Below are positions 23,601 to 35,700 of a stretch of DNA of 64,000 nucleotides, piece after piece (the first letter of the stretch is position 1; every line of letters begins with the position of its first letter). The DNA lies in contig VZSF01000866.1 of the NCBI GenBank assembly GCA_013398295.1, forward strand, positions 132,565 to 196,564. Reading direction: 5' to 3'. This DNA comes from Chionis minor. Lineage: Eukaryota > Chordata > Aves > Charadriiformes > Chionididae. Below the pieces are notes generated by a model. That model was not told the DNA's origin. It did no database searches and saw only the letters and a list, made by a program, of their open reading frames with translations. The translations under genes and the position numbers were made by a program.

Positions 23601-26600
23601 TGTTACAACCAGTTTTATTACCATCTTTGTGCCATATTTAATGTTATCACTATGTGACTTACACACAAAATACATTTTTAAAGGGAAGCATATACATTTT
23701 TATTTAGAGAAAAGGGAGGAGACCAAATAACAGTTTATGCTCCTTAGAACTGTAGTAAAATCCACCTAAATGAACACCCTAAGCCAGCACAGTTCTTTTT
23801 TCCACAACCAAAAATCACTGTTTCCATTTAAAAGAAAGCAAACAGAAAACACTACCCAGAAACTGCTGACCATATTCCTGGGGAGCTGCAGAGGGCAAAC
23901 AGCTGCAGATAAGCATGGATTCCTAAGCAAAAGCCTCTGCTTTTTTTGGTGGGAGGAAGGAGAGAGAAGCCCTCAGCCCTCTATTATGGCATCAGTATCT
24001 GAAAGATGATCAGCACAAGGTGCCTCCCAGGCACATCACCACCATAGCGAGGCCAGTCGCCAGGATTTTATTTGAACTAATAGCCTTTTTCTGCAGCTTG
24101 GCCTTACAGTGCATCTGGTGAAATGTTCTTGTCCTCAAACTTTACAAAGCCCATGTTGCAGGTGACAGGCTGGTATTGTACTGCAGTGGGCAGATCTTTT
24201 TTTTCCAATTACCTTTGCAGTAATTACAGCGCACGTCGCACGAGCAAAGGCCTCGAGCTGCCATTCTGCCAGCAGCCCGCCAGCGCTGGTGGGTGGAGCA
24301 CAGGAGGTATGAAGGGCCCGAGATGTGATTTACTTCATGCTCCACCTTGAGTCCCCTTGGTGCTCAAATCTATGTAGTTAATCAAATGTCTGCTGACACC
24401 ACCAGCAAAGCAGAGGTAGTGGATGCCAGGGACACTTGTGATCAGTTCCAAAGTCAGAGCTGATCAAAAACTTCCAGTAATCAAGGGGTCACTGACTTTC
24501 TGGTAAGACAGATATAAAAGATGAGACAAGAGTCTTCTTGTAGTACAGTTTTGGGAGGAACATGATTACAGTCTTCCTTGGGGAAGTCAGGGGTGCTTCT
24601 ACTGGATAAGCAAGCCCCATTAGAAGATGGACAAGGGGAGGAATTTTAGTTCTCCAAAAACGGCAAAGCTATGTACAAGAGTAAAAGCTGATTTGGGCAG
24701 CCCGTTCCACAATATCGTACTTAAAACATCCTAATTTAGATGCCTGAGTTCAAAACTTCCACACATCCTCATTGGCTTTAGCTTCCAGCGAAGGCAGGAG
24801 AGTCTGGCCCTGACTAATGGTTTGCAGATTCGGGGCACCGATGTGATAACGTGGCTGTGTGGGCTGAAAGATAAGCACTGAAAGATCCATCTTCTCCTCT
24901 CCCCCTGGCTTCTCTTCTCACAAGGTGCCGCATCAGCTTTCATGAACCGCAGGCTGCCCTCTCTGAGAAGGCACACTTGGCTTTCCCACTCTGCGCTGGT
25001 GTGAGGACATGGACCACGAAGGCCGGTAACAGCAGAAAGGAACCTGGCTGGTGTCCTAGGGGGCGGCGGGGAAGATTTACATACGTGGAAATGGTGAAAA
25101 GTAAGTTAATGTTCAAACCCACCCAGCTTCAATCATTTTGCTGCTAATCAGTAATACAAGCATAGCCACGCATGCATATGGTTCTGGGAGACACTGCAGA
25201 GAAATATGGAGATGTAACATAGAACAAAAGCTGTTTCACAGTCCTCTGCACCATGTTTGGACAGTACGACCTACCCATGGCTCCCAAAGAAACATTTTCT
25301 AAATAAAGTAAAAGAGGCTTTCAGTCCTGACAAACTTTTAGGCTTTACTTCCAGCAAAACAACTCTTTTTTTGGCTGACACTTTTCCATTAAGTAGAAAA
25401 ATTGAGACATTTGATCTCATTTTCCACAGAACCTCTTGATTAGCATAATTTTCCTAGACCTTGCCTAAATTTAAACTAATAAAGCCCACTGTATAGCAGA
25501 CCTTGCCAAATCCAACAGCTTCAGTCCAGAATGTTGCTATTTCTGGGGTTCTTCTCCTAAACTGAGTATAGTTTATATCCCAAACTGAAGCCCAGGCAAG
25601 CCAATAAAAAAGTTCCCATTGACTTCAATCAGCTTTAAATTGGCACCTTAGAAAACACCCATTTTTGCAGACTGCTATTTCAAGCCATCCAAGGGCAGCT
25701 TCTTGAAAGTACTGAAATGCTGCAAGCCCAGTCAAATTCAGTGGCAAAAAACCTAGTTTCCACCCACTTCAAATGCCCCTTAGAAAACAGCTAACCCCGT
25801 GTTTTCCATGGTGCAACCACTGCCCGCTAAGAAAACATTGCTGTTGCACAACAAGAGGCAAAAGTCGGCAGAGGATCCTGGTCCTCCACCTGGACCCAGC
25901 CGGGCACAGCCTTCACCGGCGGCCCACACAGTCCGCCAGGGCTCCGAGCACGGGGCTGAGGCCTCCTGTCCACCTAGCGCAGGATTATCCCTACGGCACA
26001 GCCCCAGCCCTGGGAGACACCGGCATCCCGACAGCCACCCCACCGGGAACTGCTCGGAGAGGGAAATCGAAAACATGAGTGCCAGATTTTCTTCTGGAAT
26101 GTGGGAATCATCGCTCAGCACCGCAAACTTTTTAAACTTCCCGAGGTGAATTTACACACTGGCTCTGAATGCTCTGAGCTTCTCCACAGTGCTTTTGTCC
26201 TCTGCTGCACACAGTCGTTCCTTTCTCCAAGTTTCAGCCTTTCTTGCTGCTTACCTTCTCCTTTCCCCCCAACTCTGCCTCTAGGACCATTGCCATCCCG
26301 TGTCACAAGCAGGGAACAGGTTGACTAACAGCTTTTTATGAGTCGGTTTTATTTTATAGCCCTCTTTCCCGTGGGAGAGTGCAGAAGGAGTTGGCTAACA
26401 CTCAGTTCCTGTTGGGCTGAACTGTTTTCCAACAGCCGTCTTCCAAATTAAAATTAACACAGCTCGGATTTTTCTTAACTGCATTTCTCTGGTGCCTCAC
26501 AGAGCTCTTTGTGTCCTCCTTCACTGATTCACGGCCGCTCCAACAGCCGGCGAACAGAAACGCAAGAGCTCTGACATGGCGTATCTGATTTTCTTGCTCT

Positions 26601-26780
26601 GTCAATAGTATTTATCGCTGCAGCTCCCATGCGGAGCAGCGGGGTCTGTTTCTCCATCAGAGCTGAGGGACAGGGGTTTCAGAGCGCATATAAATCCTTC
26701 GCTCTTCCCCTGCAGAGCCGGGCAACGCACATCACATTTTTAAAACAAAACCAAAAAAAAAAAAAAAAAAAGCCACATCA
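20691..26780. other. Intergenic DNA downstream of TTC30
   Basis: No supported gene. The segment is AT-rich with moderately GC-rich patches at about 22740-23480 and 25860-26070, where overlapping short open frames on both strands have no recognisable similarity. A TATAAAT sequence at 26689-26695 and a 19-nt A run at 26753-26771 sit just before the CpG island. I see no second TTC30 copy or remnant. Confidence 0.6.
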
Positions 26781-27310
26781 TCTGATGGCTGTCACCCGCG
26801 CGCTACGGCACAGAGAGAGCCACCGCGCCGAGATTATCCCCGCAACTGCCCGTAGGCGCGAGGCAGGTGCGGAGACAGCTCCATTAGGAAATCCCGCCTG
26901 ATTTATCGGAGCGGCATCATTCTCTCCCCGGCAGCCCCGCGCCTTTGTGTAACCTTCAGGGAGAGGGGCGGGCGGCCGCTGCCGCGCTCCGGCCGTGCTA
27001 CAGAGGGTGCTGCTGCGCCAGGTTTGGAGCGGCCGGGAGCCGGCGGCGGGGAGCGGCACCGCCAGCGTTCCCGGGATCGCCGGGGTCCCCGCCGCCGGTC
27101 GCCGGGAATGAGAGCGGACGAACGCCGGCGGCCCGTGTTCGCTCCAGGCGCAGATGGGTGACATTACCGCTGTTCTCCCATCGCCCGCGCCGCAGCGCGC
27201 TGCTCCTCCGGGCTGGAGAGGAGGAAGGAAAAAAGGGAAGGCAAAAACGCGTGGGGGAAGGCGGCAGCCTAGGGCAGCCTCTGCCCTAAAGACATCACCG
27301 CTCCCTCAGG
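26780..27310. promoter_or_regulatory. Orphan CpG island (no associated gene seen)
   Basis: About 0.5 kb is dense in CpG. It includes a GGGGCGGGC SP1-type box at 26965-26973 and runs of GCCGCC/CGGCGG-like sequence at about 27020-27130. No protein-coding gene is recognisable on either strand: the open frames inside are short, arginine/alanine/proline-rich and typical of GC-rich DNA. The island is 6.3 kb beyond the TTC30 stop and more than 30 kb from the AGPS 3' end, so it is not a promoter of either known gene. It may drive a non-coding RNA or be an enhancer-type island. Confidence 0.65.
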
Positions 27311-27429
27311 TCCGGCACGGGCCTGCCTTTGGCTCTCCAGGAGCTCCCTGCTGCTGCTTTCCCGGGATTTAGGAGAGGCGAAGCCATGCACGAGACAAGC
27401 AGCGAGGTTTTTGCGCATCACCACCAGCC

Positions 27430-27452
27430 GGGGGGCAGGGGGGTAGGGAGGG
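27430..27452 (+). other. G-quadruplex motif
   Basis: Four G runs (6, 6, 3 and 3 G) are separated by loops of 2, 2 and 1 nt. This is a textbook intramolecular quadruplex pattern with very short loops. It lies 120 nt downstream of the orphan CpG island, a typical place for such motifs near promoters. Confidence 0.75.
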
Positions 27453-30400
27453 AGCAGTTTTGGGTACTGGTGCCTTCACCCGCGGAGATGCCCTGCACCC
27501 CTGCAGCCTCTCGCATCCCTTGCGCGCCCTCACATGGGTTGCACCCTGGAGGAGAACCTGCCCTCACGTAGGCACAGGTCTGACCCATACGTATTTGTAC
27601 AGTCCAGGGCACGACAAAGACTTCACCGCAGCTTCTCTAGCCTTGTGCTGGTTTTACCATAGGGAGGGTTTGTTTGCACTTATGAGAGCACCTCCCCAGC
27701 AGTCTCTACTGAACCCTTCCAGTCCTGTGCAAGACAGGCATCACCCTTCCTCCAGAGATGGGGGAGCAGCCACAGCTTTACCCAACATAACGCGTGGCAC
27801 CTTCTTTTCTGCTGCAATTAAATGCCTCTTGGTCTGCTCATGCCCAGGAATCAAATTGGGGTCTTCCGAAGGCATGAAATACTGGTAACAAGAGTTAATA
27901 CCAATGAAACAGTCAACAAAATATAAAGCTGTTAGAGCGGGATGGGGTCACTGGGAAGGGAGATGCGGGAGCCCTGCCCTCTGCCTTTGTGCTCAGTCCA
28001 GGGCAGAAAATGCAAAGACGCCTCCCTGATCTTGTGAAATGCCTGCAAGTGAGCATATGTAATGTACTGCGAAATTTTTGTGACTTGCTAGGTTATAAAG
28101 CTGGTTATAGGAGAATTTAATAAAAAAGGAAACCAGTTTATCTCTTTCTGATAATTTCTCTATGGCTTTAGGGTCTCATTCTGGCTTCCTCTCCATGCCT
28201 GGAGAGGTGATCCTAATATTCAGTGTAAAATGTACAGATTCCCTAAAGGGAACTTGAAAGAAATGCTCTGCTTCAAATTCAAACCTGACAGTACATATCA
28301 CATCAGGGGATCCCTTTTATCAGCGGGATATTCAGACGGGATGAATGATTTACTCACATAATCTCTTAAACCTTTCACTTGCAGAGTCTAAGATAGAATT
28401 TATAGCATTTTTATCATTTGGACCTAAAAAAAAAAACCCAACAAACCAGTAAAATTCCTCTATGAAATCCGAAACCCTACTCATTGATTTTCTAGCTGAT
28501 GAAATTTCAGAGGAACACGTTCTTCCGTGATGGAGTAACAGCAGGCCTCTGCCTTGGCTTTGCTGTTTTCTCGTGTTAGAAATTAGATAATTCCTCCCCA
28601 AGGAGACATGTTAAATAGATACCTCCTATCTTTTGCATTTGAAAACACTGAGGATGTGTATTAACCTCCCATAATTTAAGACTACCAAGTTTTGTGGAAT
28701 TTATTTCTCTAATTTCCATTTGTCAACTAGATGTATATTTACACAAGAAACCTAAATAACTAATGCTTTCATTCTGACTTTTAACCCGAGTAATCAGCTT
28801 TGTCTTCAGGGTGATGAGGAAGACAACCTATGTGACACTTGCTTAGTATTTCTGCCATTTAGCTACTGCAGAAAAGTAAACCAAATGTGGGCTGTGACAT
28901 TTTATTTTGCTTCCTAAAATATGTTTGCCTGTCTGATATGTTCTCCCTTTATCTGATGAAAATATAACCTGGTCTGAGTCCAGGTTTTGCTTATCCTGTT
29001 GTACCATGGTATCACTTTTTTTTATTTTTCTGAAGTTATTCTTGAATTAAACTGTGGGAAATGAGCCCAGAATGAGAATGCAAAACATATCTTCACCTCA
29101 CTTGCTGGCACTGTTGGTTTTTTTGTTGCCTGAACCCAGAACCATCAGGTGTTAATGCGGGGTGAAAACTAGTACAAAGAAATACGTAATAATGCTAATA
29201 ACTGCTTCTTCATTTGAACTTGAGGAGGTATCAGATTCAGGGGGCAAACAAGCATGACTAGGTTGGTAATCAACATATTAGAAACATCCAGAAGTACAAA
29301 CCAGAGCTACAAAACCTGAGATTTCATTTTAGCTGTTGGTGAATGTGAGCTCAGCCTTTCAGAAAGGCATCTCTGTGTGTTAATTAATCTCCGGTTGGTT
29401 GTCTGCCAACAGCAATGCGACTCCAGTTAGGACTTTGTCGTGCCCAGTTGTCACCTCAGACCATGTTTCTATCAAGCCCCATCCTGGCGGGGGGGCATGG
29501 GGATAGCTATGCCTCGCCACTGCTTTCCCATTTCACAGTTCTCCTGTGAGAGCTCCACACGAGCTGGTGATTTGCTCAGTGGGGATATTGCTGACCTCCA
29601 CGGGGCAGCAGCCCTCACCAAGTGCTAAATTATGCTCACACTTACCCAGTGCAAGCCCCAGTACTTCCATCCAATTCAGCAAAACACCATCTTATTTATA
29701 CCAGCGTAAATGACAGCAGGATTTGGCTCTGTGGAGCAGGCTCTGTAAGGCTAGATCCTCCACGGGTATAAGTTACCGCAGCTCAGTTTGCATTTGTAGT
29801 GCCAAATTTACTTCTTTCCATTTAGTATGTGGCCCAAGGTCAAGTTAAGAAAATACTTCACTGTCATAATTATTCCCATGAAATCCAGAGCACTTTGTAT
29901 TTGGCAGCCAACGTCATTTCCCATGCTTTAAGAAGCTGGCATTAATTTCCTGACACTGAACAAAGAGAGATTCACTTACACATTTTCCTGACTGCCATTT
30001 TCTTTGCCTCCTGCCTTTGAATCCCTGCAATCTGATGCAGTCCAGGAGGAGCCTTCCTGGGCGCTGCTGTAGTACTAACAATAACCACATCTCCATTTAA
30101 TGAGGATTCGTGCCGGATTTCATTCAGTGGGAGTTTTACCTTCAACCTGGGGAGTAAGCCTGGTGACACTGCCTCCTTGTACGTGCTGTGGACTGTACAG
30201 GAGCTCCTTGCTCCTGCATTTTCTCCTGGAGAGCCTGCCTGTCCTCATTCGGGAGCAGAGGTGGGGTTCTCACAGGTGGGCCATTTCAAGCCTATCATCG
30301 TGTGTCAGTAACCCCGCAGCTGGATAATGTTGTGTGGTTGCACAGCCCTCAGCACCAGCTTAGTGCTTCTGACAGGGACCCTCCAGCACCTTCCCTCTCC

Positions 30401-32547
30401 GAGCATCCTGCTTGTACGGCAGAGCCTCCCAGGGAGAAATGCTGTGCTGTTTCTCCCATCTGAAATGAAACGCAGGCTAGGAGCAGCCGAGCAAGAGCAC
30501 CGGCGGCAGCTTGGGGGTTGGCGTGTGATCAAGGCCCTTAGTGGGCAAATTCACACAGGAAAGGACGCCCAGGAGAGGTGCTGGAGGAAGCCTGGGCTTC
30601 CCAGGGCAGAAGCCATAGCGGGGGGTCAGGCTGGGGCTCAGGGAAGGCTGCAGAAGAGCCAGGACATGCTCCCGTGTCTCCGAGGGACCCCGCCTCGGCT
30701 CTGCGCACAAATGTGGTTGCTAACAGCCACCTCCTTTCTTCTTCATACAAAAAGAAATATTTCAGTCCATGACATGCAGCTAATATCCTCAGCTGATGTT
30801 GGCTTGCCTGGCTCCCCTGAAGCAATGAATATTTATACTAGCTAAGAAACAGCGTGCATTTCATATCCTCCTGATTATTTCTCACAGCTATTTTTGTTTG
30901 TTTTCCCATAGCACATTCAATGGGCTGAATGCCTCTTTCATTCAACGTGGTCAGTTTTCACTGTAATTTTTTCCTCTGTAGGTTTGTTCATATTTATACA
31001 TCTTGAATTTCCATCAGGACTTCACGCTAATTTAAGCTGTGCAGTGGCAAAATTACCTAAAGTCCATTTGCCCCACCCCAATAAACAAAACCCCCCAACC
31101 AACCCCCTAAAAGAACAGAAACCCAAAAAAGGAATATATTCAAGTCAGATAATTCTGCACATCCATAGCAACAACACAGGTGTGGAAATAGCGGTGTGGA
31201 CCCTCCCACACCCTCACCAGCACTGCAGGATTTCAGTAAAATTTCCCATTTCTCAGGATATTAAGTTTGACTGCAAGGAAATCCAGACATCATGTAATCT
31301 CACTCCAGCATTGGAGCGGAGCTAATAAAGATGCATAAAACATGCCACAGCCTGGAAGCTTGCTCAGAGGCACGCATTTACGTTTCGAAACGAAGACGAG
31401 TACAGCGTGGGTGCGACGGGGTCAGAAAGAGCGAGGGAGGAAAATTAAACTACAGCATGAGGAGGCACAGCCCATTGGAAAAAGACAAGCTTTCAGGAGT
31501 GGGGAAAGCCAAATGCGACTCGGGTTTTGATCACACGCTTGCCATACTGATGCTCGGCTGCTGCTGGGCACTGTGCTCAGCTACACTCCTTCGACCCCAA
31601 GCCACAGGCCGGGGACACGTCCATGGCCGGGGACACCTGTGGGGGCTGCCCTGGGTGGGGGACAGCCCCCAGTGCAGCATGCAGCAGGTCGTCTCCTGTC
31701 CCTCAGGGATGGAGAAGTGGGACCTGAACCGTGCAGGTGCGGAGACCCGGCCCTGAGTGCAGAAGTGGCTCACGATGATCTTTACGCCCCCTCTGCCATT
31801 TCCCTCTCTGGCCCAAGGACAGAGGTGAAGTAACTGCAGGTGAAGCAATGGAGCCCTCGGGCCAAGATCTGCGTGGCATGCAGGCACCCGAGCTTCGTCA
31901 TTTCAGCAGGAGTTTCCCAAATATCTCTGGGAATTGGTGCCTTAGGATATGGCGTGCCGAGACACCACCTGAAAGCACACACCCGTGCTGGGAGCACATC
32001 GCTGCTCTTGCAAGGCTGCTCCTGCTCACCCTTGCGGAGAGCGAGGAGCTGGCCGGGCTGCAGCTCCCGGGGCCAACTGGCAGCATCCCGACCCCTGCCG
32101 AGCAGGCAGACTTCACCTCCTGCTTTGGGCCTCGGAAATGGGATGCTGAGCCCAGTGGGCTGTTGGCAACACTTTTTAAGTGGTTTTGTTTATTGTCTGT
32201 CTGAAACCCTCTCTTTTCTTCCGTGCGTGGGCTGTGGCTTTAAAACCAAGTGCTGTCACAAAACACAAATTGGGGGTTGTTCATTCTTATCCTACACCAG
32301 TTCTGCTGTTACAGACAGTGCTAGGGTCAAACTCACCACATCCACAACCAAAAGTTGCGGCAGCGAAGCACTGAGACAAAATGCATGGGGACGAGGAGAG
32401 GAGACGCCTTTTCCATTACACAGCTTACGCTTACGGCACACAAGGAGAGCACTTCGTTATATGCTCAGACATATTTGGGTGGACATCTGGGTCTGAGATA
32501 GGACTGTACGTGAGAGCCAGCAAGCCCCAGGTGCAGACCAGTGGGAC

Positions 32548-32738
32548 GGAGAGGAGAGGAGAGGAAGAAAGGAGAGGAGAAAGGGGAGGAGAGGAGAGGA
32601 GAAAGGAGAGGAGAGGAGAAAGGAGAGGAGAAAGGGGAGGAGAGGAGAGGAGAAAGGAGAGGAGAGGAGAAAGGAGAGGAGAAAGGGGAGGAGAGGAGAG
32701 GAGAAAGGAGAGGAGAGGAGAAAGGAGAGGAGAGGAGG
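32548..32738 (+). repeat. Homopurine minisatellite, 51-bp unit
   Basis: This is 191 nt of pure A/G with no pyrimidine. It is made of GGAGA/GAAAG words organised in a higher-order 51-bp period: the AAGGGGAGG landmark recurs at 32581, 32632 and 32683. Because 51 is divisible by 3, all frames stay open, which explains the Glu/Arg/Gly-rich frames on + and the Ser/Leu/Pro-rich frames on -. Such homopurine mirror-type tracts can adopt triplex (H-DNA) structure. It is non-coding. Confidence 0.95.
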
Positions 32739-35700
32739 CCTTGCAAGCCTTCAGGACGAAGTCTGGAGCACAGTACAGCCATTCCAAGTGGACACTGGAG
32801 TGCTGGGATTTCCCTTGACTTGGGCAATGCTTGTACAAGCTGCCATGCCAGGAGAGCCTCCCATACATATCTGGCCTCAGCGACACTTTAGCTGCTTTTG
32901 GAGGGCTTATCTCTTTAATTGGGATACCTTTCATCACGCAGCAATGACGCCTGCCTTAGTTTTTATAGGGGTGTTACAGCAGAAGTTGACAGAGGTGTTG
33001 GGAAACCTGATGATTTTAACAGAGTTTTGCAAGTTTCGTACCCCAGGGCAGGTTTTATATATTCTGTGCTCATTTACAGTAAATAAATTTGTTTTCCCTT
33101 GCCTGCCCCTTTCCTATGCCATTCCCTTTGAAGCTGCACCCCTGTATTTGGTCACTGATAGGAGCTGCCTGTGTCCCCCCTCTCCGGGAGGAAATTCTCA
33201 GCCGGACACAGGCAATGATTTAGGTTTAGATGGGAAAAACGGGTGCAGAGTGTATAATTCAGCTTTGAATCATGATGTCCTAAGGATTTAGCGAGGAAAT
33301 CTATCGACACATGTGAGCGTTGAGGAGTTAAAACCATGTCGTGGGGGCTGTCTGGTGATTTTGCAGAGCTGCTGGCAGGAGCAGGGGTGAGGGGAATCCC
33401 CCTGGTGATTTGTAGTTTTGGAGGAGGAGGAGGACTGGAGCTGCTGAACTGCCAGCAATTTGATTTCTGGCCACAGCTGTTTATTTCATCTTGTACTGTT
33501 CCCCCTCACAAGGCAAACCCACGCCTTCTGAAGAGGCTACAACACGCACTGCTTATTTTTACCACATCACAGAAACGTCTGACTTGGATCTCTCACTGTA
33601 TTTTTAATGCTTGCCAATTCTAACACCTCAGATATAAAACTTTCAGACCATCCTCTGCCTAGCTTTTGCTTTTCAATTTCATTTTTCCCTAGCAACGGGA
33701 CGTGCCCCAAAGTATTTCTGACGAAAGCAACTCTCATCTTAACAAACGAGAAGACCTTGGCTCTGTATGATATATGCCCTAGTTAAAGTAAACAATAACA
33801 TTCATATTTTCCTGTAGGCTGCACCAGAGCACTGGTCAACCATTCAGTAAGTAGCCCATATTTCTTATTGCAATTTATGGCCTTGGGATGGACAGGAGCT
33901 AATGTAAATGTCCTGAGCTTTTGTGAGGGATGGTGCAGGGCACATAATGGCTTTGTAGTTACCTATGCTGAGCAGATACACAGTTCACTGATCTGTTAAG
34001 CACTTTTGAGATCATGCAGTGTGTAAAACAATACTATGTACTTGTAAATGTCAAGAGGAGTTACTGGTATTTATAGAAAAGAAACTGTTTTACTATTTCC
34101 AGTTCTGTGGAGCAAATATGCTGTATACTTTAGGGTTCAGCTCCAGCAGCTCAGTAGTTTCCGTGTGGATCAGATTTTTAAGGTTATAAATTGATTGAGA
34201 TGACCTCGGCAATTCAGCACTGTGCCTGGGTCTTTTAAAGCCCAGGGAAAGGCAAGTGGCATTTAACGGTGGGAAAGAAAGCAAAGCAAAGCAAAGGGAA
34301 TAAGGGGGTTTGTAATATGATAATAAAAACAAGGCATGTGCATTTCATCAGCTGGATTTCATAAAGAGCTTGATCTTGCAAGCGCTCTTTTGCAAAATAT
34401 GCCTGGGTGTATGAATTTGTATGTTAGCCCTGAACGCCAAACAACTCGCTAACAGAACTTGCCAAATGCAGAATCAAGTCAAGCAAGAAAAGGAAGGATC
34501 ACGTCTGACAATAAACACACGTTCTGGAAATGGTGACTCCCTAATTTAATGCACCACATGGAAGGCTTTGCATTTTAATTTATCAGTTTCTTTTTAATTG
34601 ACCAGATTAATTATTTCCACCTTGCCATTCGGCAAGTAGGTCACTGTTCCTTTTCACAGCATTAATGAACTAATTCCGTTTTTCCCCTTGTAATTAAAAG
34701 TGTGAGTTGCAGAGATCACGTTTCTAAATTGGCTTGGTGCACAGTAAAATTTACTCTTTATTAAATAAAATATAACGTCATTTCCTGTGCCAAAAGGGAT
34801 TTATTTTCTTCGCATTTCTCCACCAGCAAAAACATGACAAGAAAAAAAAACCACCCTCAACCCTGCACTTTTCAATCAGTGATAAAAATGGGTAAAATAA
34901 GATTACCAGCTAACTCCTGAACATCCACAAGTCTCCTTTGGGCATGCCAAGCTCAACTACGAGTGTGAAAGTGATTGGAAGTTTCACATTACCAATGTTT
35001 TATGTTCTAATCAAGGTCTCTCATGATCAGGTCAGAAGGCAAGGCTTGGAAGTACGCTGCTGTGTTAGCGGAGGAGGATGTACTGCAGCTGGCCCGTTTG
35101 GTTTAAGAGAGACCGGAGGAACATCAAGACTTGCTCACTGCAACCCACACAAGTCAAACTCACTGGGGTGGGCTGGTCTGGGGTCTGCCACACTTTCAAA
35201 AGCTCATCTTGGTTATTAACGTGCCTTCTCAAATTGCTGGGCTTAGACACAAGCTTTTCCTGCCTTTAAATGCTGTTGTCCAGTGAATTTACGTAATGGC
35301 ACCTGATTCAGGTGGAGGCTGGATCTCACTGGTTGTACTGGTTAGAGGAACACAGGATAAGATGTGAAAACCGGAATTAAAAGGGGAGGAAGAAGCGTGG
35401 GGCTTTGTAAAGGAATAGGGCTGGACAGATACTACAAATGATTGTCTGAAAACATTATTTTGCATTTCTCATGAATGCACTGCAGTCAGGCTGAAGGCCC
35501 TTTTACGTTCTGAGGTTAGGCGCTTCCGAGCAGTGAATTTAGTTGTTTAAAAGACGCCTAGAAATTGAGAGTCAGAGTCAAGTCCACAGGTATACATCAT
35601 ATCAACACCTCCCACCACCAATTTAAAATCCTCCCACATACCTGCTGGCACTGAACATACCTGTATTTTTCCAGTCAGAGACTGGACAAAAAACAACTGG

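Noticed and set aside
26945..27372. Open frames inside the orphan CpG island
   Set aside because: They are Arg/Ala/Pro-rich, overlap on both strands and are explained by GC content. A short 17-codon ATG frame near 27109 is likewise unsupported.
32381..32937. Long Glu/Arg/Gly-rich and Ser/Leu/Pro-rich frames around 32.4-32.9 kb
   Set aside because: They are translations of the 51-bp polypurine minisatellite, whose period is a multiple of three. They are not proteins.
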